The notes beneath the pieces are model-generated. The model was not told the origin of the DNA. It saw only the letters and a program-made list of their open reading frames with translations, and did no database searches. From a virus, in IMG/VR virus record IMGVR_UViG_3300024059_000023, positions 1 to 28,556 of that record: a DNA stretch of 28,556 nucleotides; one strand, 5' to 3'. The position numbers were made by a program, and so were the translations under genes. Positions 19,862-26,399 of the stretch are shown here, one piece after another. Each line of letters starts with the position of its first letter. Within the stretch, counting starts at the first letter, position 1.

Positions 19862-20233
19862 ATGTTTAAAGTAAGGTTCAACCTAGGTAGGGGTAAAAAC
19901 TACCTCAAGTGGCAAGTGAGAATGCCTAACAAAGAGGTGGCATACTTCAATCCTGAAGAGGTATCAATCCTTATGATTAACGCTAAGTTGGTTAACAACA
20001 AGTCTACAGCTAAAAAGATTCACGAAGGCTCAAACAAGTCTGTGTGTGCTTGGATCGAGGCTGAGAATGTTTCAGTTGAAGACGTCCGTTCGTTTGAACC
20101 GTCGACACATAAGGACAAGCAAGTTAGATACAATCCTAGGGTATACCCCTCATGGACACAGAGAGACAATGACGTAGATGGGGAGACCTATCGCAAGCTA
20201 GTGACAAGTGGTAGAAATGTATATGAATTTTAA
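19862..20233 (+). CDS. Conserved phage protein (KVRFNLGRG type)
   Basis: 123 residues from MFKVRFNLGRGKNYLKWQV; an upstream GTG (19838) is rejected because the AAAAATAGAATTATG leader sits at the ATG. Contains the pattern FNPEEVSILMINAKLVNNKSTAKKIHEGSNKSVCAWIEAENVSV, which I recognise from other Bacteroidota phage early regions, never with a known function. Beta-rich and basic, so nucleic-acid binding is possible. Confidence 0.72.
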   Translation: MFKVRFNLGRGKNYLKWQVRMPNKEVAYFNPEEVSILMINAKLVNNKSTAKKIHEGSNKSVCAWIEAENVSVEDVRSFEPSTHKDKQVRYNPRVYPSWTQRDNDVDGETYRKLVTSGRNVYEF

Positions 20234-20248
20234 AAAAAAAATAGAGTT

Positions 20249-20707
20249 ATGAAGAATGTAATAGGATACCGATGGAAGGATCGGATGATGGCTAAACTTT
20301 GGTGGTTGGCTGATCAGGAACTTAACGATGAATCGTTCGATGAATTTATCGAGCCGTTTTATAATTCTGGAGGCCGTGTCGAAATGACGGTCGATAGCGC
20401 AATTGCTGACATAATGCGTAAGGATGGTATTTTGGAAGATGTGACGTACCCTGTGTACGACAATGAATGGATCGTTAGTAAAATGCAGTCATTGTATCCA
20501 GAGATAGACGGTATTCCGACAAGGGGTTGGAAGGTTGTGTCTACTGAATCTGGATTCTACGCTGAATGCACGAATGGTGAGAGTCAATACTTAGACATAA
20601 AAAGTCTTGTTTGCCCGTTCGATGGCTACACCATGACAGGTCCAGCATGTATTGAAGACGACGAGAGATTAACTAGGTGGAGGTTCTTCTTCACGTTCAA
20701 AAGATAA
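20249..20707 (+). CDS. Hypothetical protein
   Basis: 152 residues. Trp-rich helical start (GYRWKDRMMAKLWWLADQELNDESFDEF), a central WIVSKMQSLYPEIDG stretch and a beta-rich C-terminus (GFYAECTNGESQYLDIKSLVCPFDGYTM) with two Cys. Possible small enzyme or binding fold, but no catalytic pattern. Last gene before the GNRA hairpin copy F and the compositional change to a more A+T-rich block. Confidence 0.65.
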   Translation: MKNVIGYRWKDRMMAKLWWLADQELNDESFDEFIEPFYNSGGRVEMTVDSAIADIMRKDGILEDVTYPVYDNEWIVSKMQSLYPEIDGIPTRGWKVVSTESGFYAECTNGESQYLDIKSLVCPFDGYTMTGPACIEDDERLTRWRFFFTFKR

Positions 20708-20724
20708 TGTTTGTTCACACGATG

Positions 20725-20754
20725 CCCCGTAACGACTGCAAAGGTTCGACGGGG
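20725..20754 (+). ncRNA. GNRA-type hairpin element, copy F
   Basis: Outer stem CCCCGT/ACGGGG, 5' bulge AA, CGA/TCG, CT/AG, loop GCAA, 3' bulge GT. The last outer pair is T-A here and T-G in copy D, a compatible change. It is followed by TTTTGGTGGTAACAAATT and the leader of the gene at 20785. Confidence 0.75.
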
Positions 20755-20784
20755 TTTTGGTGGTAACAAATTAAAAACAAGATT

Positions 20785-20997
20785 ATGACACCGAAAGAAA
20801 AAGCAAATGAATTAGTAGGATCATTTATAGACTATGTTCCTGACGTTGAAAATTATAAAGAAATTCAACAACATTGTGCATTGATTTGTATTAATGAAAT
20901 ACTAAGTGACACACGAAATCCTTTATCTTATGAAGCTAAGAGAGATTTTTATGAATACTGGAAGCAAGTAAAACATGAAGTTTCTGTATTGTTCTAA
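20785..20997 (+). CDS. Small hypothetical protein
   Basis: 70 residues, helical: TPKEKANELVGSFIDYVPDVENYKEIQQHCALICINEILSDTR. Short proteins of the pattern TPKEKA.ELV...ALI...EI are very common in Bacteroidota phages and prophages; no role is known. First gene of the A+T-rich accessory block. Confidence 0.7.
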   Translation: MTPKEKANELVGSFIDYVPDVENYKEIQQHCALICINEILSDTRNPLSYEAKRDFYEYWKQVKHEVSVLF

Positions 20998-21035
20998 AAT
21001 AAATGTGTTTTTAACGATTAACTAAAAATAAGATT

Positions 21036-21269
21036 ATGAAAATAGAAAATAAATATTGCGAAATACAAGACTTAAATGAAGGCGATTGGTTTATGCTAAA
21101 CAACGGAGAAAAAATAAGAAACAAGTATAGATATTTAGGTGAAGTAATTCCAAAAGTTTACGGTGGTGTTTGCCCTAATGATGATAGAGATTTTGACTTT
21201 GGAACTAAGGTTGAAAAAATTGATGGGTTTTCTTTGTACTTATTACAAAATGGTAGAGATTGGGATTAA
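21036..21269 (+). CDS. Small hypothetical protein
   Basis: 77 residues. Starts with a beta-barrel-like CEIQDLNEGDWFMLNNGEKIRNKYRYLGE and ends KIDGFSLYLLQNGRDWD. No known motif. Leader AAATAAGATTATG resembles those of the next two genes. Confidence 0.65.
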   Translation: MKIENKYCEIQDLNEGDWFMLNNGEKIRNKYRYLGEVIPKVYGGVCPNDDRDFDFGTKVEKIDGFSLYLLQNGRDWD

Positions 21270-21287
21270 TCAAATGGATAATTATGT

Positions 21288-21320
21288 TAGCAACAATAAC
21301 AAACTAAAAACAAGATTATG
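21288..21320 (+). repeat. Leader repeat copy 1 (before ASCH gene)
   Basis: A 33-base segment from TAGCAACAATAACAAACT through ACAAGATTATG recurs with one extra A at 21708-21741 before the 3D-domain gene. Shorter versions precede 20785 and 21036. Reused leader, apparently carried with each gene cassette. Confidence 0.85.
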
Positions 21321-21707
21321 AACTTACAACTATCATTAAAAAGAAAATGGTTTGAAATGACCAAGAAAGGCATCAAAACAGAAGATTATAGGGAGTTAAC
21401 ACCTTATTGGTGCAAACGTTTTCTTTATAGGATTAATGGTCCTGTTGGAGGCTATATGTCTGCTGAAAATGAGATTCTAAAAGGCGGTGATGGTTCAGGA
21501 TGGAATATGAATGGAATAGGTCCACCAATATTTAAAGAATTTGAAACCAACATTATGACTCTAGGATATCCCAAGAAAGGTGATAAAGATCGTACATTAA
21601 TCTTAGAGCATAAAGGCATTGAAATAAGAACAGGGAATCCTGAATGGGGAGCAGAAGAAGGTAAACTTTATTTTGTCATTAAACACGGTAAAATTTTACA
21701 ACCATGA
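21318..21707 (+). CDS. ASCH-domain protein
   Basis: 129 residues. LSLKRKWFEMTKKGIKTEDYRELTPYWCKRF (5-35) and FETNIMTLGYPKKGDK, then GIEIRTGNPEWGAEEGKLYFVIKHG (about 101-125), match the ASCH-domain proteins common in phages: a small PUA-like barrel thought to bind RNA or modified bases. A link to nucleoside or RNA modification is plausible, especially with a Mom-like gene nearby, but unproved. Confidence 0.8.
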   Translation: MNLQLSLKRKWFEMTKKGIKTEDYRELTPYWCKRFLYRINGPVGGYMSAENEILKGGDGSGWNMNGIGPPIFKEFETNIMTLGYPKKGDKDRTLILEHKGIEIRTGNPEWGAEEGKLYFVIKHGKILQP

Positions 21708-21741
21708 TAGCAACAATAACAAACTAAAAAACAAGATTATG
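21708..21741 (+). repeat. Leader repeat copy 2 (before 3D-domain gene)
   Basis: Nearly identical to 21288-21320 (one extra A in the A-run). It begins immediately after the stop of the ASCH gene and ends at the ATG of the next gene. Confidence 0.85.
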
Positions 21742-22215
21742 AAAACAATTATTATAATGCTGATGACTATGGCTCTAAACTATAGCACAGTAAAAATTAA
21801 ACAATCGCCATTCATAGAATTGGATAGGGCAACAACATACTATTGTAATGTCAGCCAATGTGATAATGATCCCTTCACAACAGCAGATGGATCTGTGATT
21901 GATCCGATCAAGTTGAAAAACAAGCAAATCAGATGGTGTGCATTGTCAAGGGATTTGATTTGGGATGAATATCGACAATCAATCCATGCAGAAGGTTTCA
22001 GAGGGTTATTTGAGTTTGGTTATACAATAACCGTATATTCAAAAACGTGTCCACAAATCAACGGAAAATGGACAATCCACGATACAATGAACAAGAGGTA
22101 CACAAACTCTATTGATTTCTTGATTGACCCATTAAACAATAAGCCAAAGCTGGGAGTTTGTGATGATGTGAAAATATTGAAGCCTAATTATACGGCTTAT
22201 GGGACTAATGACTAA
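21739..22215 (+). CDS. Exported 3D-domain (double-psi barrel) protein
   Basis: 158 residues from MKTIIIMLMTMALNYSTVK; an in-frame upstream start lies in the previous gene. A short hydrophobic signal (about 2-17) is followed by TTYYCNVSQCDNDPFTTADGSVIDP, a QIRWCALSRDL strand, FGYTITVYSKTCPQINGKWTIHDTMNKRYTNSIDFLI and GVCDDVKIL. This fits the 3D domain (named for its conserved Asp residues; a double-psi barrel related to MltA/RlpA), usually acting on or binding peptidoglycan. Four Cys suggest disulphides outside the cytoplasm. It is unusual in an early block rather than the lysis cassette. Confidence 0.75.
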   Translation: MKTIIIMLMTMALNYSTVKIKQSPFIELDRATTYYCNVSQCDNDPFTTADGSVIDPIKLKNKQIRWCALSRDLIWDEYRQSIHAEGFRGLFEFGYTITVYSKTCPQINGKWTIHDTMNKRYTNSIDFLIDPLNNKPKLGVCDDVKILKPNYTAYGTND

Positions 22216-22232
22216 CGGCTTGTGGCGGACTG

Positions 22233-22250
22233 TTTAATTTTAAAAATTTT
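22233..22250 (+). repeat. 18-bp inverted repeat, left arm
   Basis: TTTAATTTTAAAAATTTT, exact reverse complement of 22906-22923. The pair encloses the Mom-like gene (outer ends 22233-22923). Both arms are A/T only. Confidence 0.8.
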
Positions 22251-22253
22251 AGC

Positions 22254-22880
22254 GTGGGATTAAAAGAAAAATATAAAATAAAGCTGATTGATAAAAAGTT
22301 AGCGAACAAAATACAGATAGAAAACCATTACCTACATACAAGAGCTTCTTGTATTTACGGCTTTGGGTTGTTTGAAGATGAAGAAATAATTGGTGTAATA
22401 TTATATGGAAACCCTACAGCACCAACTACATTGGATATTTGCGGTAAGGATGAAAGAAAAAGTGTAATTGAAATTACAAGGCTTTGGATAAAAGATGATA
22501 CTCCTAAAAATACAGAAAGTTATTTTATAGGTAACACCATTAAACTAATTGATAAAGAAATAATAATTGCATTTGCAGACCCCGAATTTGAACACGTAGG
22601 AACTGTGTACCAAGCAAGTAATTTTATTTACACAGGAAGAAGCAAAAGAGGTGGTAGAGTAATTGCGATAAAAGGAAATAAAATACACAATAAAACTTTA
22701 TGGAAGCAATATAAAACAGCTAAACGAATAAGAGAGGTTTTTGGTGATGAGAATGTTTATTATAAACCATACATAACAAAGTTGAGATATGTTTATTTTA
22801 ACTGTTCTAAAAAAAGAAAGAAAGAACTATTGAGTAAGATGATTTATAAAATTGAACCGTACCCAAAACCTAATGGCTGA
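22254..22880 (+). CDS. Mom-family DNA modification protein
   Basis: 208 residues with a GTG start at 22254 (no ATG upstream). ENHYLHTRASCIYGFGLFEDEEIIGVILYGNP (23-54), VIEITRLWIKDDTPKNTESYFIGNTI (71-96) and IIAFADPEFEHVGTVYQASNFIYTG (104-128) match the Mom family, GNAT-fold proteins that alter adenine in phage DNA (Mu Mom: carbamoylmethyl type) to evade restriction. A restriction-evasion role follows from the family; substrate base and chemistry cannot be read here. The gene is very A+T-rich, unlike the replication genes, and is enclosed by an 18-bp inverted repeat, suggesting an acquired cassette. Confidence 0.85.
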   Translation: MGLKEKYKIKLIDKKLANKIQIENHYLHTRASCIYGFGLFEDEEIIGVILYGNPTAPTTLDICGKDERKSVIEITRLWIKDDTPKNTESYFIGNTIKLIDKEIIIAFADPEFEHVGTVYQASNFIYTGRSKRGGRVIAIKGNKIHNKTLWKQYKTAKRIREVFGDENVYYKPYITKLRYVYFNCSKKRKKELLSKMIYKIEPYPKPNG

Positions 22881-23041
22881 CGATAGGAAGACACAGAGCG
22901 TTGGCAAAATTTTTAAAATTAAATTGCAACTAACACCAAACTAAAATTTCGTTTTAATGAAATTTACACGTTGTTATTGTTATACGTAAAAACATATAAA
23001 ATGATGGGAAAACCCAACATTATACGCAAATACATATACTA
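22881..23041. other. Spacer after Mom gene with repeats
   Basis: Contains the right arm of the 18-bp inverted repeat, a perfect AAATTTC/GAAATTT hairpin (22944-22965) and the first of two tandem leader repeats (22980-23007). Phrases such as GCGTTGGCAAAAT and GCAACTAACACC recall host-type intergenic text of Bacteroidota chromosomes, consistent with import of this segment. Confidence 0.5.
22906..22923 (-). repeat. 18-bp inverted repeat, right arm
   Basis: AAAATTTTTAAAATTAAA, exact reverse complement of the left arm at 22233-22250. Confidence 0.8.
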
Positions 23042-23048
23042 ATGATGG
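22980..23048 (+). repeat. Tandem 28/29-base repeats
   Basis: TTATACGnAAAnACATATA followed by an A-rich end and AATGATGG, at 22980-23007 and 23020-23048, 40 bases apart. Each copy ends in a double ATG, so a start-codon leader has been duplicated. Confidence 0.8.
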
Positions 23049-23104
23049 TTAAAAGAAACATTATCGAACGTTTCAATGTTCGACAAAAACAAAAGCAAAG
23101 ATGA
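23042..23104 (+). CDS. Possible micro-gene, 20 residues
   Basis: Starts MMVKRNIIERFNVRQ, ends QKQR, very basic. Its stop overlaps the next start (ATGA), as for the other small genes here, and the ATG follows a duplicated leader. It may only serve to couple translation. Weak call. Confidence 0.35.
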   Translation: MMVKRNIIERFNVRQKQKQR

Positions 23105-23316
23105 GTAAAGAAAAATTAAGATATACTTTGTGGGAATGTGAACTATGCCATGACATTTTTATAACAGATTCCAAAAAAAGATGGAGTATGGTTATTTGTA
23201 AGTGTGGTAAGACTTCTGTAGATGATGAAGAGTGGTATAGCAGATATATGGGCAAACCTAAATTCTTACAGCAATCAGATAAATTAAAGGAATTAAACCA
23301 AAACAAAGATGAGTGA
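23101..23316 (+). CDS. Small zinc-ribbon-like protein
   Basis: 71 residues. WECELCHDIFITDSKKRWSMVICKCGKTSVDDEEWYSRYMG (11-51) has C-x2-C and C-x-C pairs 20 residues apart: a zinc ribbon or knuckle of the kind seen in small phage proteins. The leader CAAAAGCAAAG resembles the TTAAACCAAAACAAAG element. The last residues LNQNKDE are encoded by a copy of that element, which also serves as the leader of the next gene. Confidence 0.7.
   Translation: MSKEKLRYTLWECELCHDIFITDSKKRWSMVICKCGKTSVDDEEWYSRYMGKPKFLQQSDKLKELNQNKDE
23293..23308 (+). repeat. Leader element TTAAACCAAAACAAAG, copy 3
   Basis: Exact 16-mer ending one base before the ATG at 23309. It lies inside the upstream reading frame, where it encodes LNQNK. 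Confidence 0.85.
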
Positions 23317-23434
23317 GAATTCGGATAAACCATATTGGGTATATGATAAAAAGACAGGCAAAATAAAAGGCTTTTATAAGTGGAAAGATGCCGTTAAATA
23401 TGATAAAATTTTAAACCAAAACAAAGATGAATAA
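23309..23434 (+). CDS. Micro-gene, 41 residues
   Basis: Starts MSENSDKPYWVYDKKTGKIK and contains GFYKWKDAVKYDKI; ends LNQNKDE, the same last seven residues as the preceding protein, because both genes end within a copy of the leader element. Basic-aromatic, probably a small helix plus strand. Overlaps both neighbours by eight bases, showing a chain of coupled genes. Function unknown. Confidence 0.65.
   Translation: MSENSDKPYWVYDKKTGKIKGFYKWKDAVKYDKILNQNKDE
23411..23426 (+). repeat. Leader element TTAAACCAAAACAAAG, copy 4
   Basis: Exact 16-mer directly abutting the ATG at 23427, again embedded in the preceding frame and encoding LNQNK. Confidence 0.85.
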
Positions 23435-23513
23435 GAAAGAAATATCACGAAAGATAGTTGAGTACTTCAACCGTAACGAAATGTGGGAGTATTACAAATC
23501 GATAAAAGAATAA
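23427..23513 (+). CDS. Micro-gene, 28 residues
   Basis: Starts MNKKEISRKIVEYFNRNEMW and ends YYKSIKE. One amphipathic helix or a short helical hairpin. The leader and eight-base overlap with the preceding frame support translation; the next 85 bases are noncoding and contain a promoter. Function unknown. Confidence 0.55.
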   Translation: MNKKEISRKIVEYFNRNEMWEYYKSIKE

Positions 23514-23545
23514 CTAGCATAAACGTTAATTAATTAATTTTTTAC

Positions 23546-23576
23546 TTGTAAATGTGCAAATTTAGTGTTAGATTTG
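23546..23576 (+). promoter_or_regulatory. Bacteroidota-type promoter before replication block
   Basis: TTG (23546-23548), 20 bp, TAGATTTG (23569-23576), full -7 match. Predicted start near 23583, 16 bases before the ATG at 23599. It would drive the recombination/replication genes independently of the accessory block. Confidence 0.75.
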
Positions 23577-23598
23577 TGCGAAATTAAATATAATAAAT

Positions 23599-23895
23599 AT
23601 GGATCCGATAGGAAAATTAATAGAAACAATTAAGGAGCGTGAAGACATCAGCGTTCATACAGGTGTGGATGGGTTTCTGCATCTTCAAATAGAGACCGAC
23701 TACGACATAGATTACTTCAACATAACCATGGAACATTCATCTGAAGAGGTAGATGGTGAGGTTGTCACAGAGATTGTTGAGATTAAAGACTTCGAGTTTG
23801 AATTGAAGGAGTTTGATAAGCCTATCCATTTAGCTATGAGTGATATAAAGCAAGACGAGTTGGTTAAATTTTTAAATGAAAATCTAGAGTTATGA
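23599..23895 (+). CDS. Acidic hypothetical protein, first of replication operon
   Basis: 98 residues, strongly acidic: KEREDISVHTGVDGFLHLQIETDYDIDYFNITMEHSSEEVDGEVVTEIVEIKDFEFELKEFD. Beta-rich. Its charge would suit DNA mimicry or binding to a basic partner, but that is only a suggestion. Stop overlaps the next start. Confidence 0.68.
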   Translation: MDPIGKLIETIKEREDISVHTGVDGFLHLQIETDYDIDYFNITMEHSSEEVDGEVVTEIVEIKDFEFELKEFDKPIHLAMSDIKQDELVKFLNENLEL

Positions 23896-24149
23896 ATATT
23901 AAAAGAGAATTTAAATTGGATCGAATCATGAAAATCGGTGTACTGGGTCAGAGTGATAGCTACTCTTCAAAAATAATGGACGAAAAAAGAGAGATTGTTA
24001 TCAGCATATCTTGCACTGGTCTAGAGGATGCTCAATCGATATCCAGTTCGATAGTAAACTTCTTAAATGGAGATGTTCCTGAAGCAGATGCTGAGAAGGA
24101 CAGAAAGATAGCTGAGTTGACTAAGATCATTCAGGACAGAGCTAAGTAA
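23892..24149 (+). CDS. Small hypothetical protein
   Basis: 85 residues, coupled to the previous gene by an ATGA overlap. First half beta-rich (FKLDRIMKIGVLGQSDSYSSKIMDEKREIVISISC), second half helical (AEKDRKIAELTKIIQDRAK). No family recognised. Part of the replication/recombination operon by position. Confidence 0.65.
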   Translation: MNIKREFKLDRIMKIGVLGQSDSYSSKIMDEKREIVISISCTGLEDAQSISSSIVNFLNGDVPEADAEKDRKIAELTKIIQDRAK

Positions 24150-24170
24150 TTAATTAAAAATCAAAATAAA

Positions 24171-24653
24171 ATGAGCGAAAAGACACACTGGCGAAAGCTA
24201 CAGAATCCAGAGTACATTGGATCATGGGATTTGGAAGGTGATACAGATGTATTGATAACTGATATCACTACCAAGGAAATCACTGGAATAAAGGGAACGA
24301 CTAAGGAAACGGTTCTAATCCTGAAAGGAATGAAGCCAATGATTGTAAACGTCACGAACCAATTAACCATTCAACAATTATATGGTGCGTACATCGAGGA
24401 CTGGATTGGTAAGACTGTAACACTATTCCCTACCACCACGAAGGTTAGAGGCGAGAAGATGGACTGCATCCGTATTCGGAAGAGAAAGCCTACTCAAAAG
24501 CAGGAGAAGAAAAAAAGTCCTATCGATGACGCTAGACTTGAGCAAGCTATCGATGCCATTAAAAGTGGTGCCGTAACAAGAGAGAAGGTGGAAAGCCAAT
24601 TTACATTAACTGCTAAACAAAAAAATAGACTAGATGAAGGACTTAAAGATTAG
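24171..24653 (+). CDS. Conserved phage protein beside YqaJ nuclease
   Basis: 160 residues. THWRKLQNPEYIGSWDLEGDTDVLITDI (5-32), MKPMIVNVTNQLTIQQLYGAYIEDWIGKTVTLFPTTTKVRGEKMDCIRIRKRKPTQKQ (about 54-111), then a Lys-rich linker and a helical tail. This family lies next to YqaJ-type nucleases in many phages. The beta-rich core, basic tail and position suggest an OB-like DNA-binding or recombination accessory protein, by analogy with exonuclease/annealing pairs; no annealing activity is shown. Overlaps the nuclease gene by 20 bases. Confidence 0.7.
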   Translation: MSEKTHWRKLQNPEYIGSWDLEGDTDVLITDITTKEITGIKGTTKETVLILKGMKPMIVNVTNQLTIQQLYGAYIEDWIGKTVTLFPTTTKVRGEKMDCIRIRKRKPTQKQEKKKSPIDDARLEQAIDAIKSGAVTREKVESQFTLTAKQKNRLDEGLKD

Positions 24654-25296
24654 ATGCCACGAATTGTGGAAGATTATGGGTAACGGTCGTGGCGATTTCG
24701 GTTTAACTGAGACCGCCATGACGTTAGTCAAAGAAAAGGTAAAGCAACATCTGTACCACTACAAGAGTACGATCGAAAGTAAGTACCTTACTAAGGGTAT
24801 TGAGACCGAAGATCAGATCAGAGAGATGTACAACGGATTCTTCTTTACTAACCTAGAAAAGAACACTGAAAGGAAGAGTAATGACTGGATCGAAGGAGAG
24901 CCTGATGCTGTATCTGACAAGATTATAGACTTCAAGTCTGCTTGGTCATCCGAAACGTTTCCAGCTTCTATGTCAGACGCAGATAAGAAGATCAAGAAGG
25001 CTGGGTATGAAACTCAACTCAGAGGTTACATGTGGCTATGGGGTCTAGATTCCGCTGAACTAGTTTATGGTTTAGTAGACACTCCAGAACACTTGATTGA
25101 GTGGGAGCAGAACAGATCTATTCATGAGGTGGAGCACCTCCCTGTACATCTCAGGCTTACTTGTGTTCAATACGAAAGAGATAAGGATTACGAGATGATG
25201 ATCAGATCCAAGGTTGAAGACTGCCGTAAGTTTGCAGAACAATACATGAAGGAGATTGAATCAAAACACTTAAAACATGAAGAGAGAAATATTTAA
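24634..25296 (+). CDS. YqaJ-like PD-(D/E)xK recombination nuclease
   Basis: 220 residues. Nuclease marks in order: KGIETEDQIREMY (54-66, motif-I Glu), IEGEPDAVSDKIIDFKSAW (86-104: D91 and the D99-x-K101 pair), and KKAGYETQLRGYMWLWG (121-137, Q128). This is the RecB/YqaJ fold used by phages to resect double-strand ends before annealing. Substrate and polarity follow from the family. It sits between its probable partner (24171) and a DnaA-like gene, and overlaps both. Confidence 0.85.
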   Translation: MKDLKIRCHELWKIMGNGRGDFGLTETAMTLVKEKVKQHLYHYKSTIESKYLTKGIETEDQIREMYNGFFFTNLEKNTERKSNDWIEGEPDAVSDKIIDFKSAWSSETFPASMSDADKKIKKAGYETQLRGYMWLWGLDSAELVYGLVDTPEHLIEWEQNRSIHEVEHLPVHLRLTCVQYERDKDYEMMIRSKVEDCRKFAEQYMKEIESKHLKHEERNI

Positions 25297-25576
25297 TAGA
25301 TATGTGGAAGCTATTGCTAGTAATTTCAACATAGATGAGGATGACTTGTTTACGGTGGATATCGATTACAAAGTTGCCAAGCCTAGGCAGATGTTATACT
25401 ACCTATGTATGAAGCGTAACATGACGTCGACCGAAGTAGCTAAGTACATGAGAGACAATGGCGCAAACACACGTCACTCTTCTGTACTTAGAGGTAGAGA
25501 TAGAATGAGTTCCATCATAGAAAATGATAGGGATTATTACTTACTAGAAAAAAGAATAGCTAAATGTATAGACTAG
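25277..25576 (+). CDS. DnaA domain-IV-like protein
   Basis: 99 residues. VAKPRQMLYYLCMKRNMTSTEVAKYMRDNGANTRHSSVLRGRDRMSSII (33-81) fits the DnaA C-terminal DNA-binding domain, with RHSSVLRG where DnaA has RDHSTVLHA. No AAA+ domain. It may bind phage DnaA-box-like sites or counter host DnaA. Embedded between the nuclease and another small gene with overlapping ends. Confidence 0.72.
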   Translation: MKREIFNRYVEAIASNFNIDEDDLFTVDIDYKVAKPRQMLYYLCMKRNMTSTEVAKYMRDNGANTRHSSVLRGRDRMSSIIENDRDYYLLEKRIAKCID

Positions 25577-25980
25577 ATCAAATTTGGGAACAAGCTAACC
25601 AAGAAGAAAGAGGCTTGTTGATATGCGGCAGGTACTTCATATCTAGAGGGTTTAAAATCTCCTGCGACAATGGAGATATATCTGTAGGAAAGTATGTCGA
25701 TGACGATCTTGTACCATTAGACGATGGGGAGATGGATCTCCTACTGGCATCTGGATGGGTGCTCGGAACGATATTGCTTTCTATGGAGTTTATCCGTAGA
25801 GATATCGACAGGATTAACGACCTGATAAAGCTAGAGATGAACGGAAGGAAGAACGGGAAGTTCATTAAAGGGTTGAAGCGAAGACGTTCCCAAAAGATTG
25901 AGGTCTATACAAAAAGAATGAAAGAATTATCAAAGGTGCAAACCTCGACAGCACCATTTAATGTTGAGGACAAAAATTAA
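25564..25980 (+). CDS. Hypothetical protein
   Basis: 138 residues. A first half with CGRYFISRGFKISCDNGDISVGKYVDDDLVPLDDGEMDLLLASGWVLG, then a strongly basic helical region (FIRRDIDRINDLIKLEMNGRKNGKFIKGLKRRRSQKIEVYTKRMKEL). Basic charge suggests nucleic-acid contact. Not recognised. Overlaps the DnaA-like gene by 13 bases and precedes the SSB-like gene by five. Confidence 0.65.
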   Translation: MYRLDQIWEQANQEERGLLICGRYFISRGFKISCDNGDISVGKYVDDDLVPLDDGEMDLLLASGWVLGTILLSMEFIRRDIDRINDLIKLEMNGRKNGKFIKGLKRRRSQKIEVYTKRMKELSKVQTSTAPFNVEDKN

Positions 25981-25985
25981 ATACA

Positions 25986-26339
25986 ATGGAACAAGTTTTT
26001 AGAGGTACCATTACAGATGTAGACGAGTTAAAATCAAACGGAGATTGGTCTGCAATTAGTTTCGAGGTCACAGAGAGTGAGCCTAACAATCCTGAATATC
26101 CACAGGTAGCGAAGTTTGACTACTTCAAGAACGGTGAGTACAAGAAGTATGCTGACAGTTTTGAGGGTGACTTCCCTATTGGGACTCATGTTGAGGTTCA
26201 TTATAGCTTCAAAGCGAATGACTGGACGGACAAGGAAGGTAACGAACGTAAGTTCTACAAGGTGTCTGCTTGGAAGGTTATGAAACTTCAAGAGGAGCCA
26301 GCTTCAGCAGGTGACGATGAAGGGGATTTGCCTTTCTAG
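25986..26339 (+). CDS. ssb: Single-stranded-DNA-binding-like protein (DUF3127 type)
   Basis: 117 residues. An OB-fold pattern (FRGTITDVDELKSNGDWSAISFEVTE, YPQVAKFDYFKNGEYKKYADSF, FPIGTHVEVHYSFKANDWTDKEGNERKFYKVSAWKVMKL) is followed by an acidic tail ending DDEGDLPF. That tail mimics the DDDIPF tip through which bacterial SSB recruits partner proteins. This is the DUF3127/SSB-like family common in Bacteroidota. It would coat single strands during replication and recombination. A strong terminator follows directly. Confidence 0.82.
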   Translation: MEQVFRGTITDVDELKSNGDWSAISFEVTESEPNNPEYPQVAKFDYFKNGEYKKYADSFEGDFPIGTHVEVHYSFKANDWTDKEGNERKFYKVSAWKVMKLQEEPASAGDDEGDLPF

Positions 26340-26356
26340 GTAGAAATTAAATTATG

Positions 26357-26388
26357 TGGGTCGGTCTATAATGGCTGACCCATTTTTT
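26357..26388 (+). terminator. Rho-independent terminator after ssb
   Basis: TGGGTCGGTC pairs with GGCTGACCCA (10 bp, two G-U pairs) around loop TATAAT, followed by six T. It would end transcription after the SSB gene or act as an attenuator for the two genes downstream. Confidence 0.85.
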
Positions 26389-26399
26389 AAATCAAAGTT

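Noticed and set aside
22207-22983. Integron attC sites around the Mom-like gene
   Set aside because: TAACGG and GTTATAC text is suggestive but neither end fits the RYYYAAC/GTTRRRY core rule, and no integrase is present.
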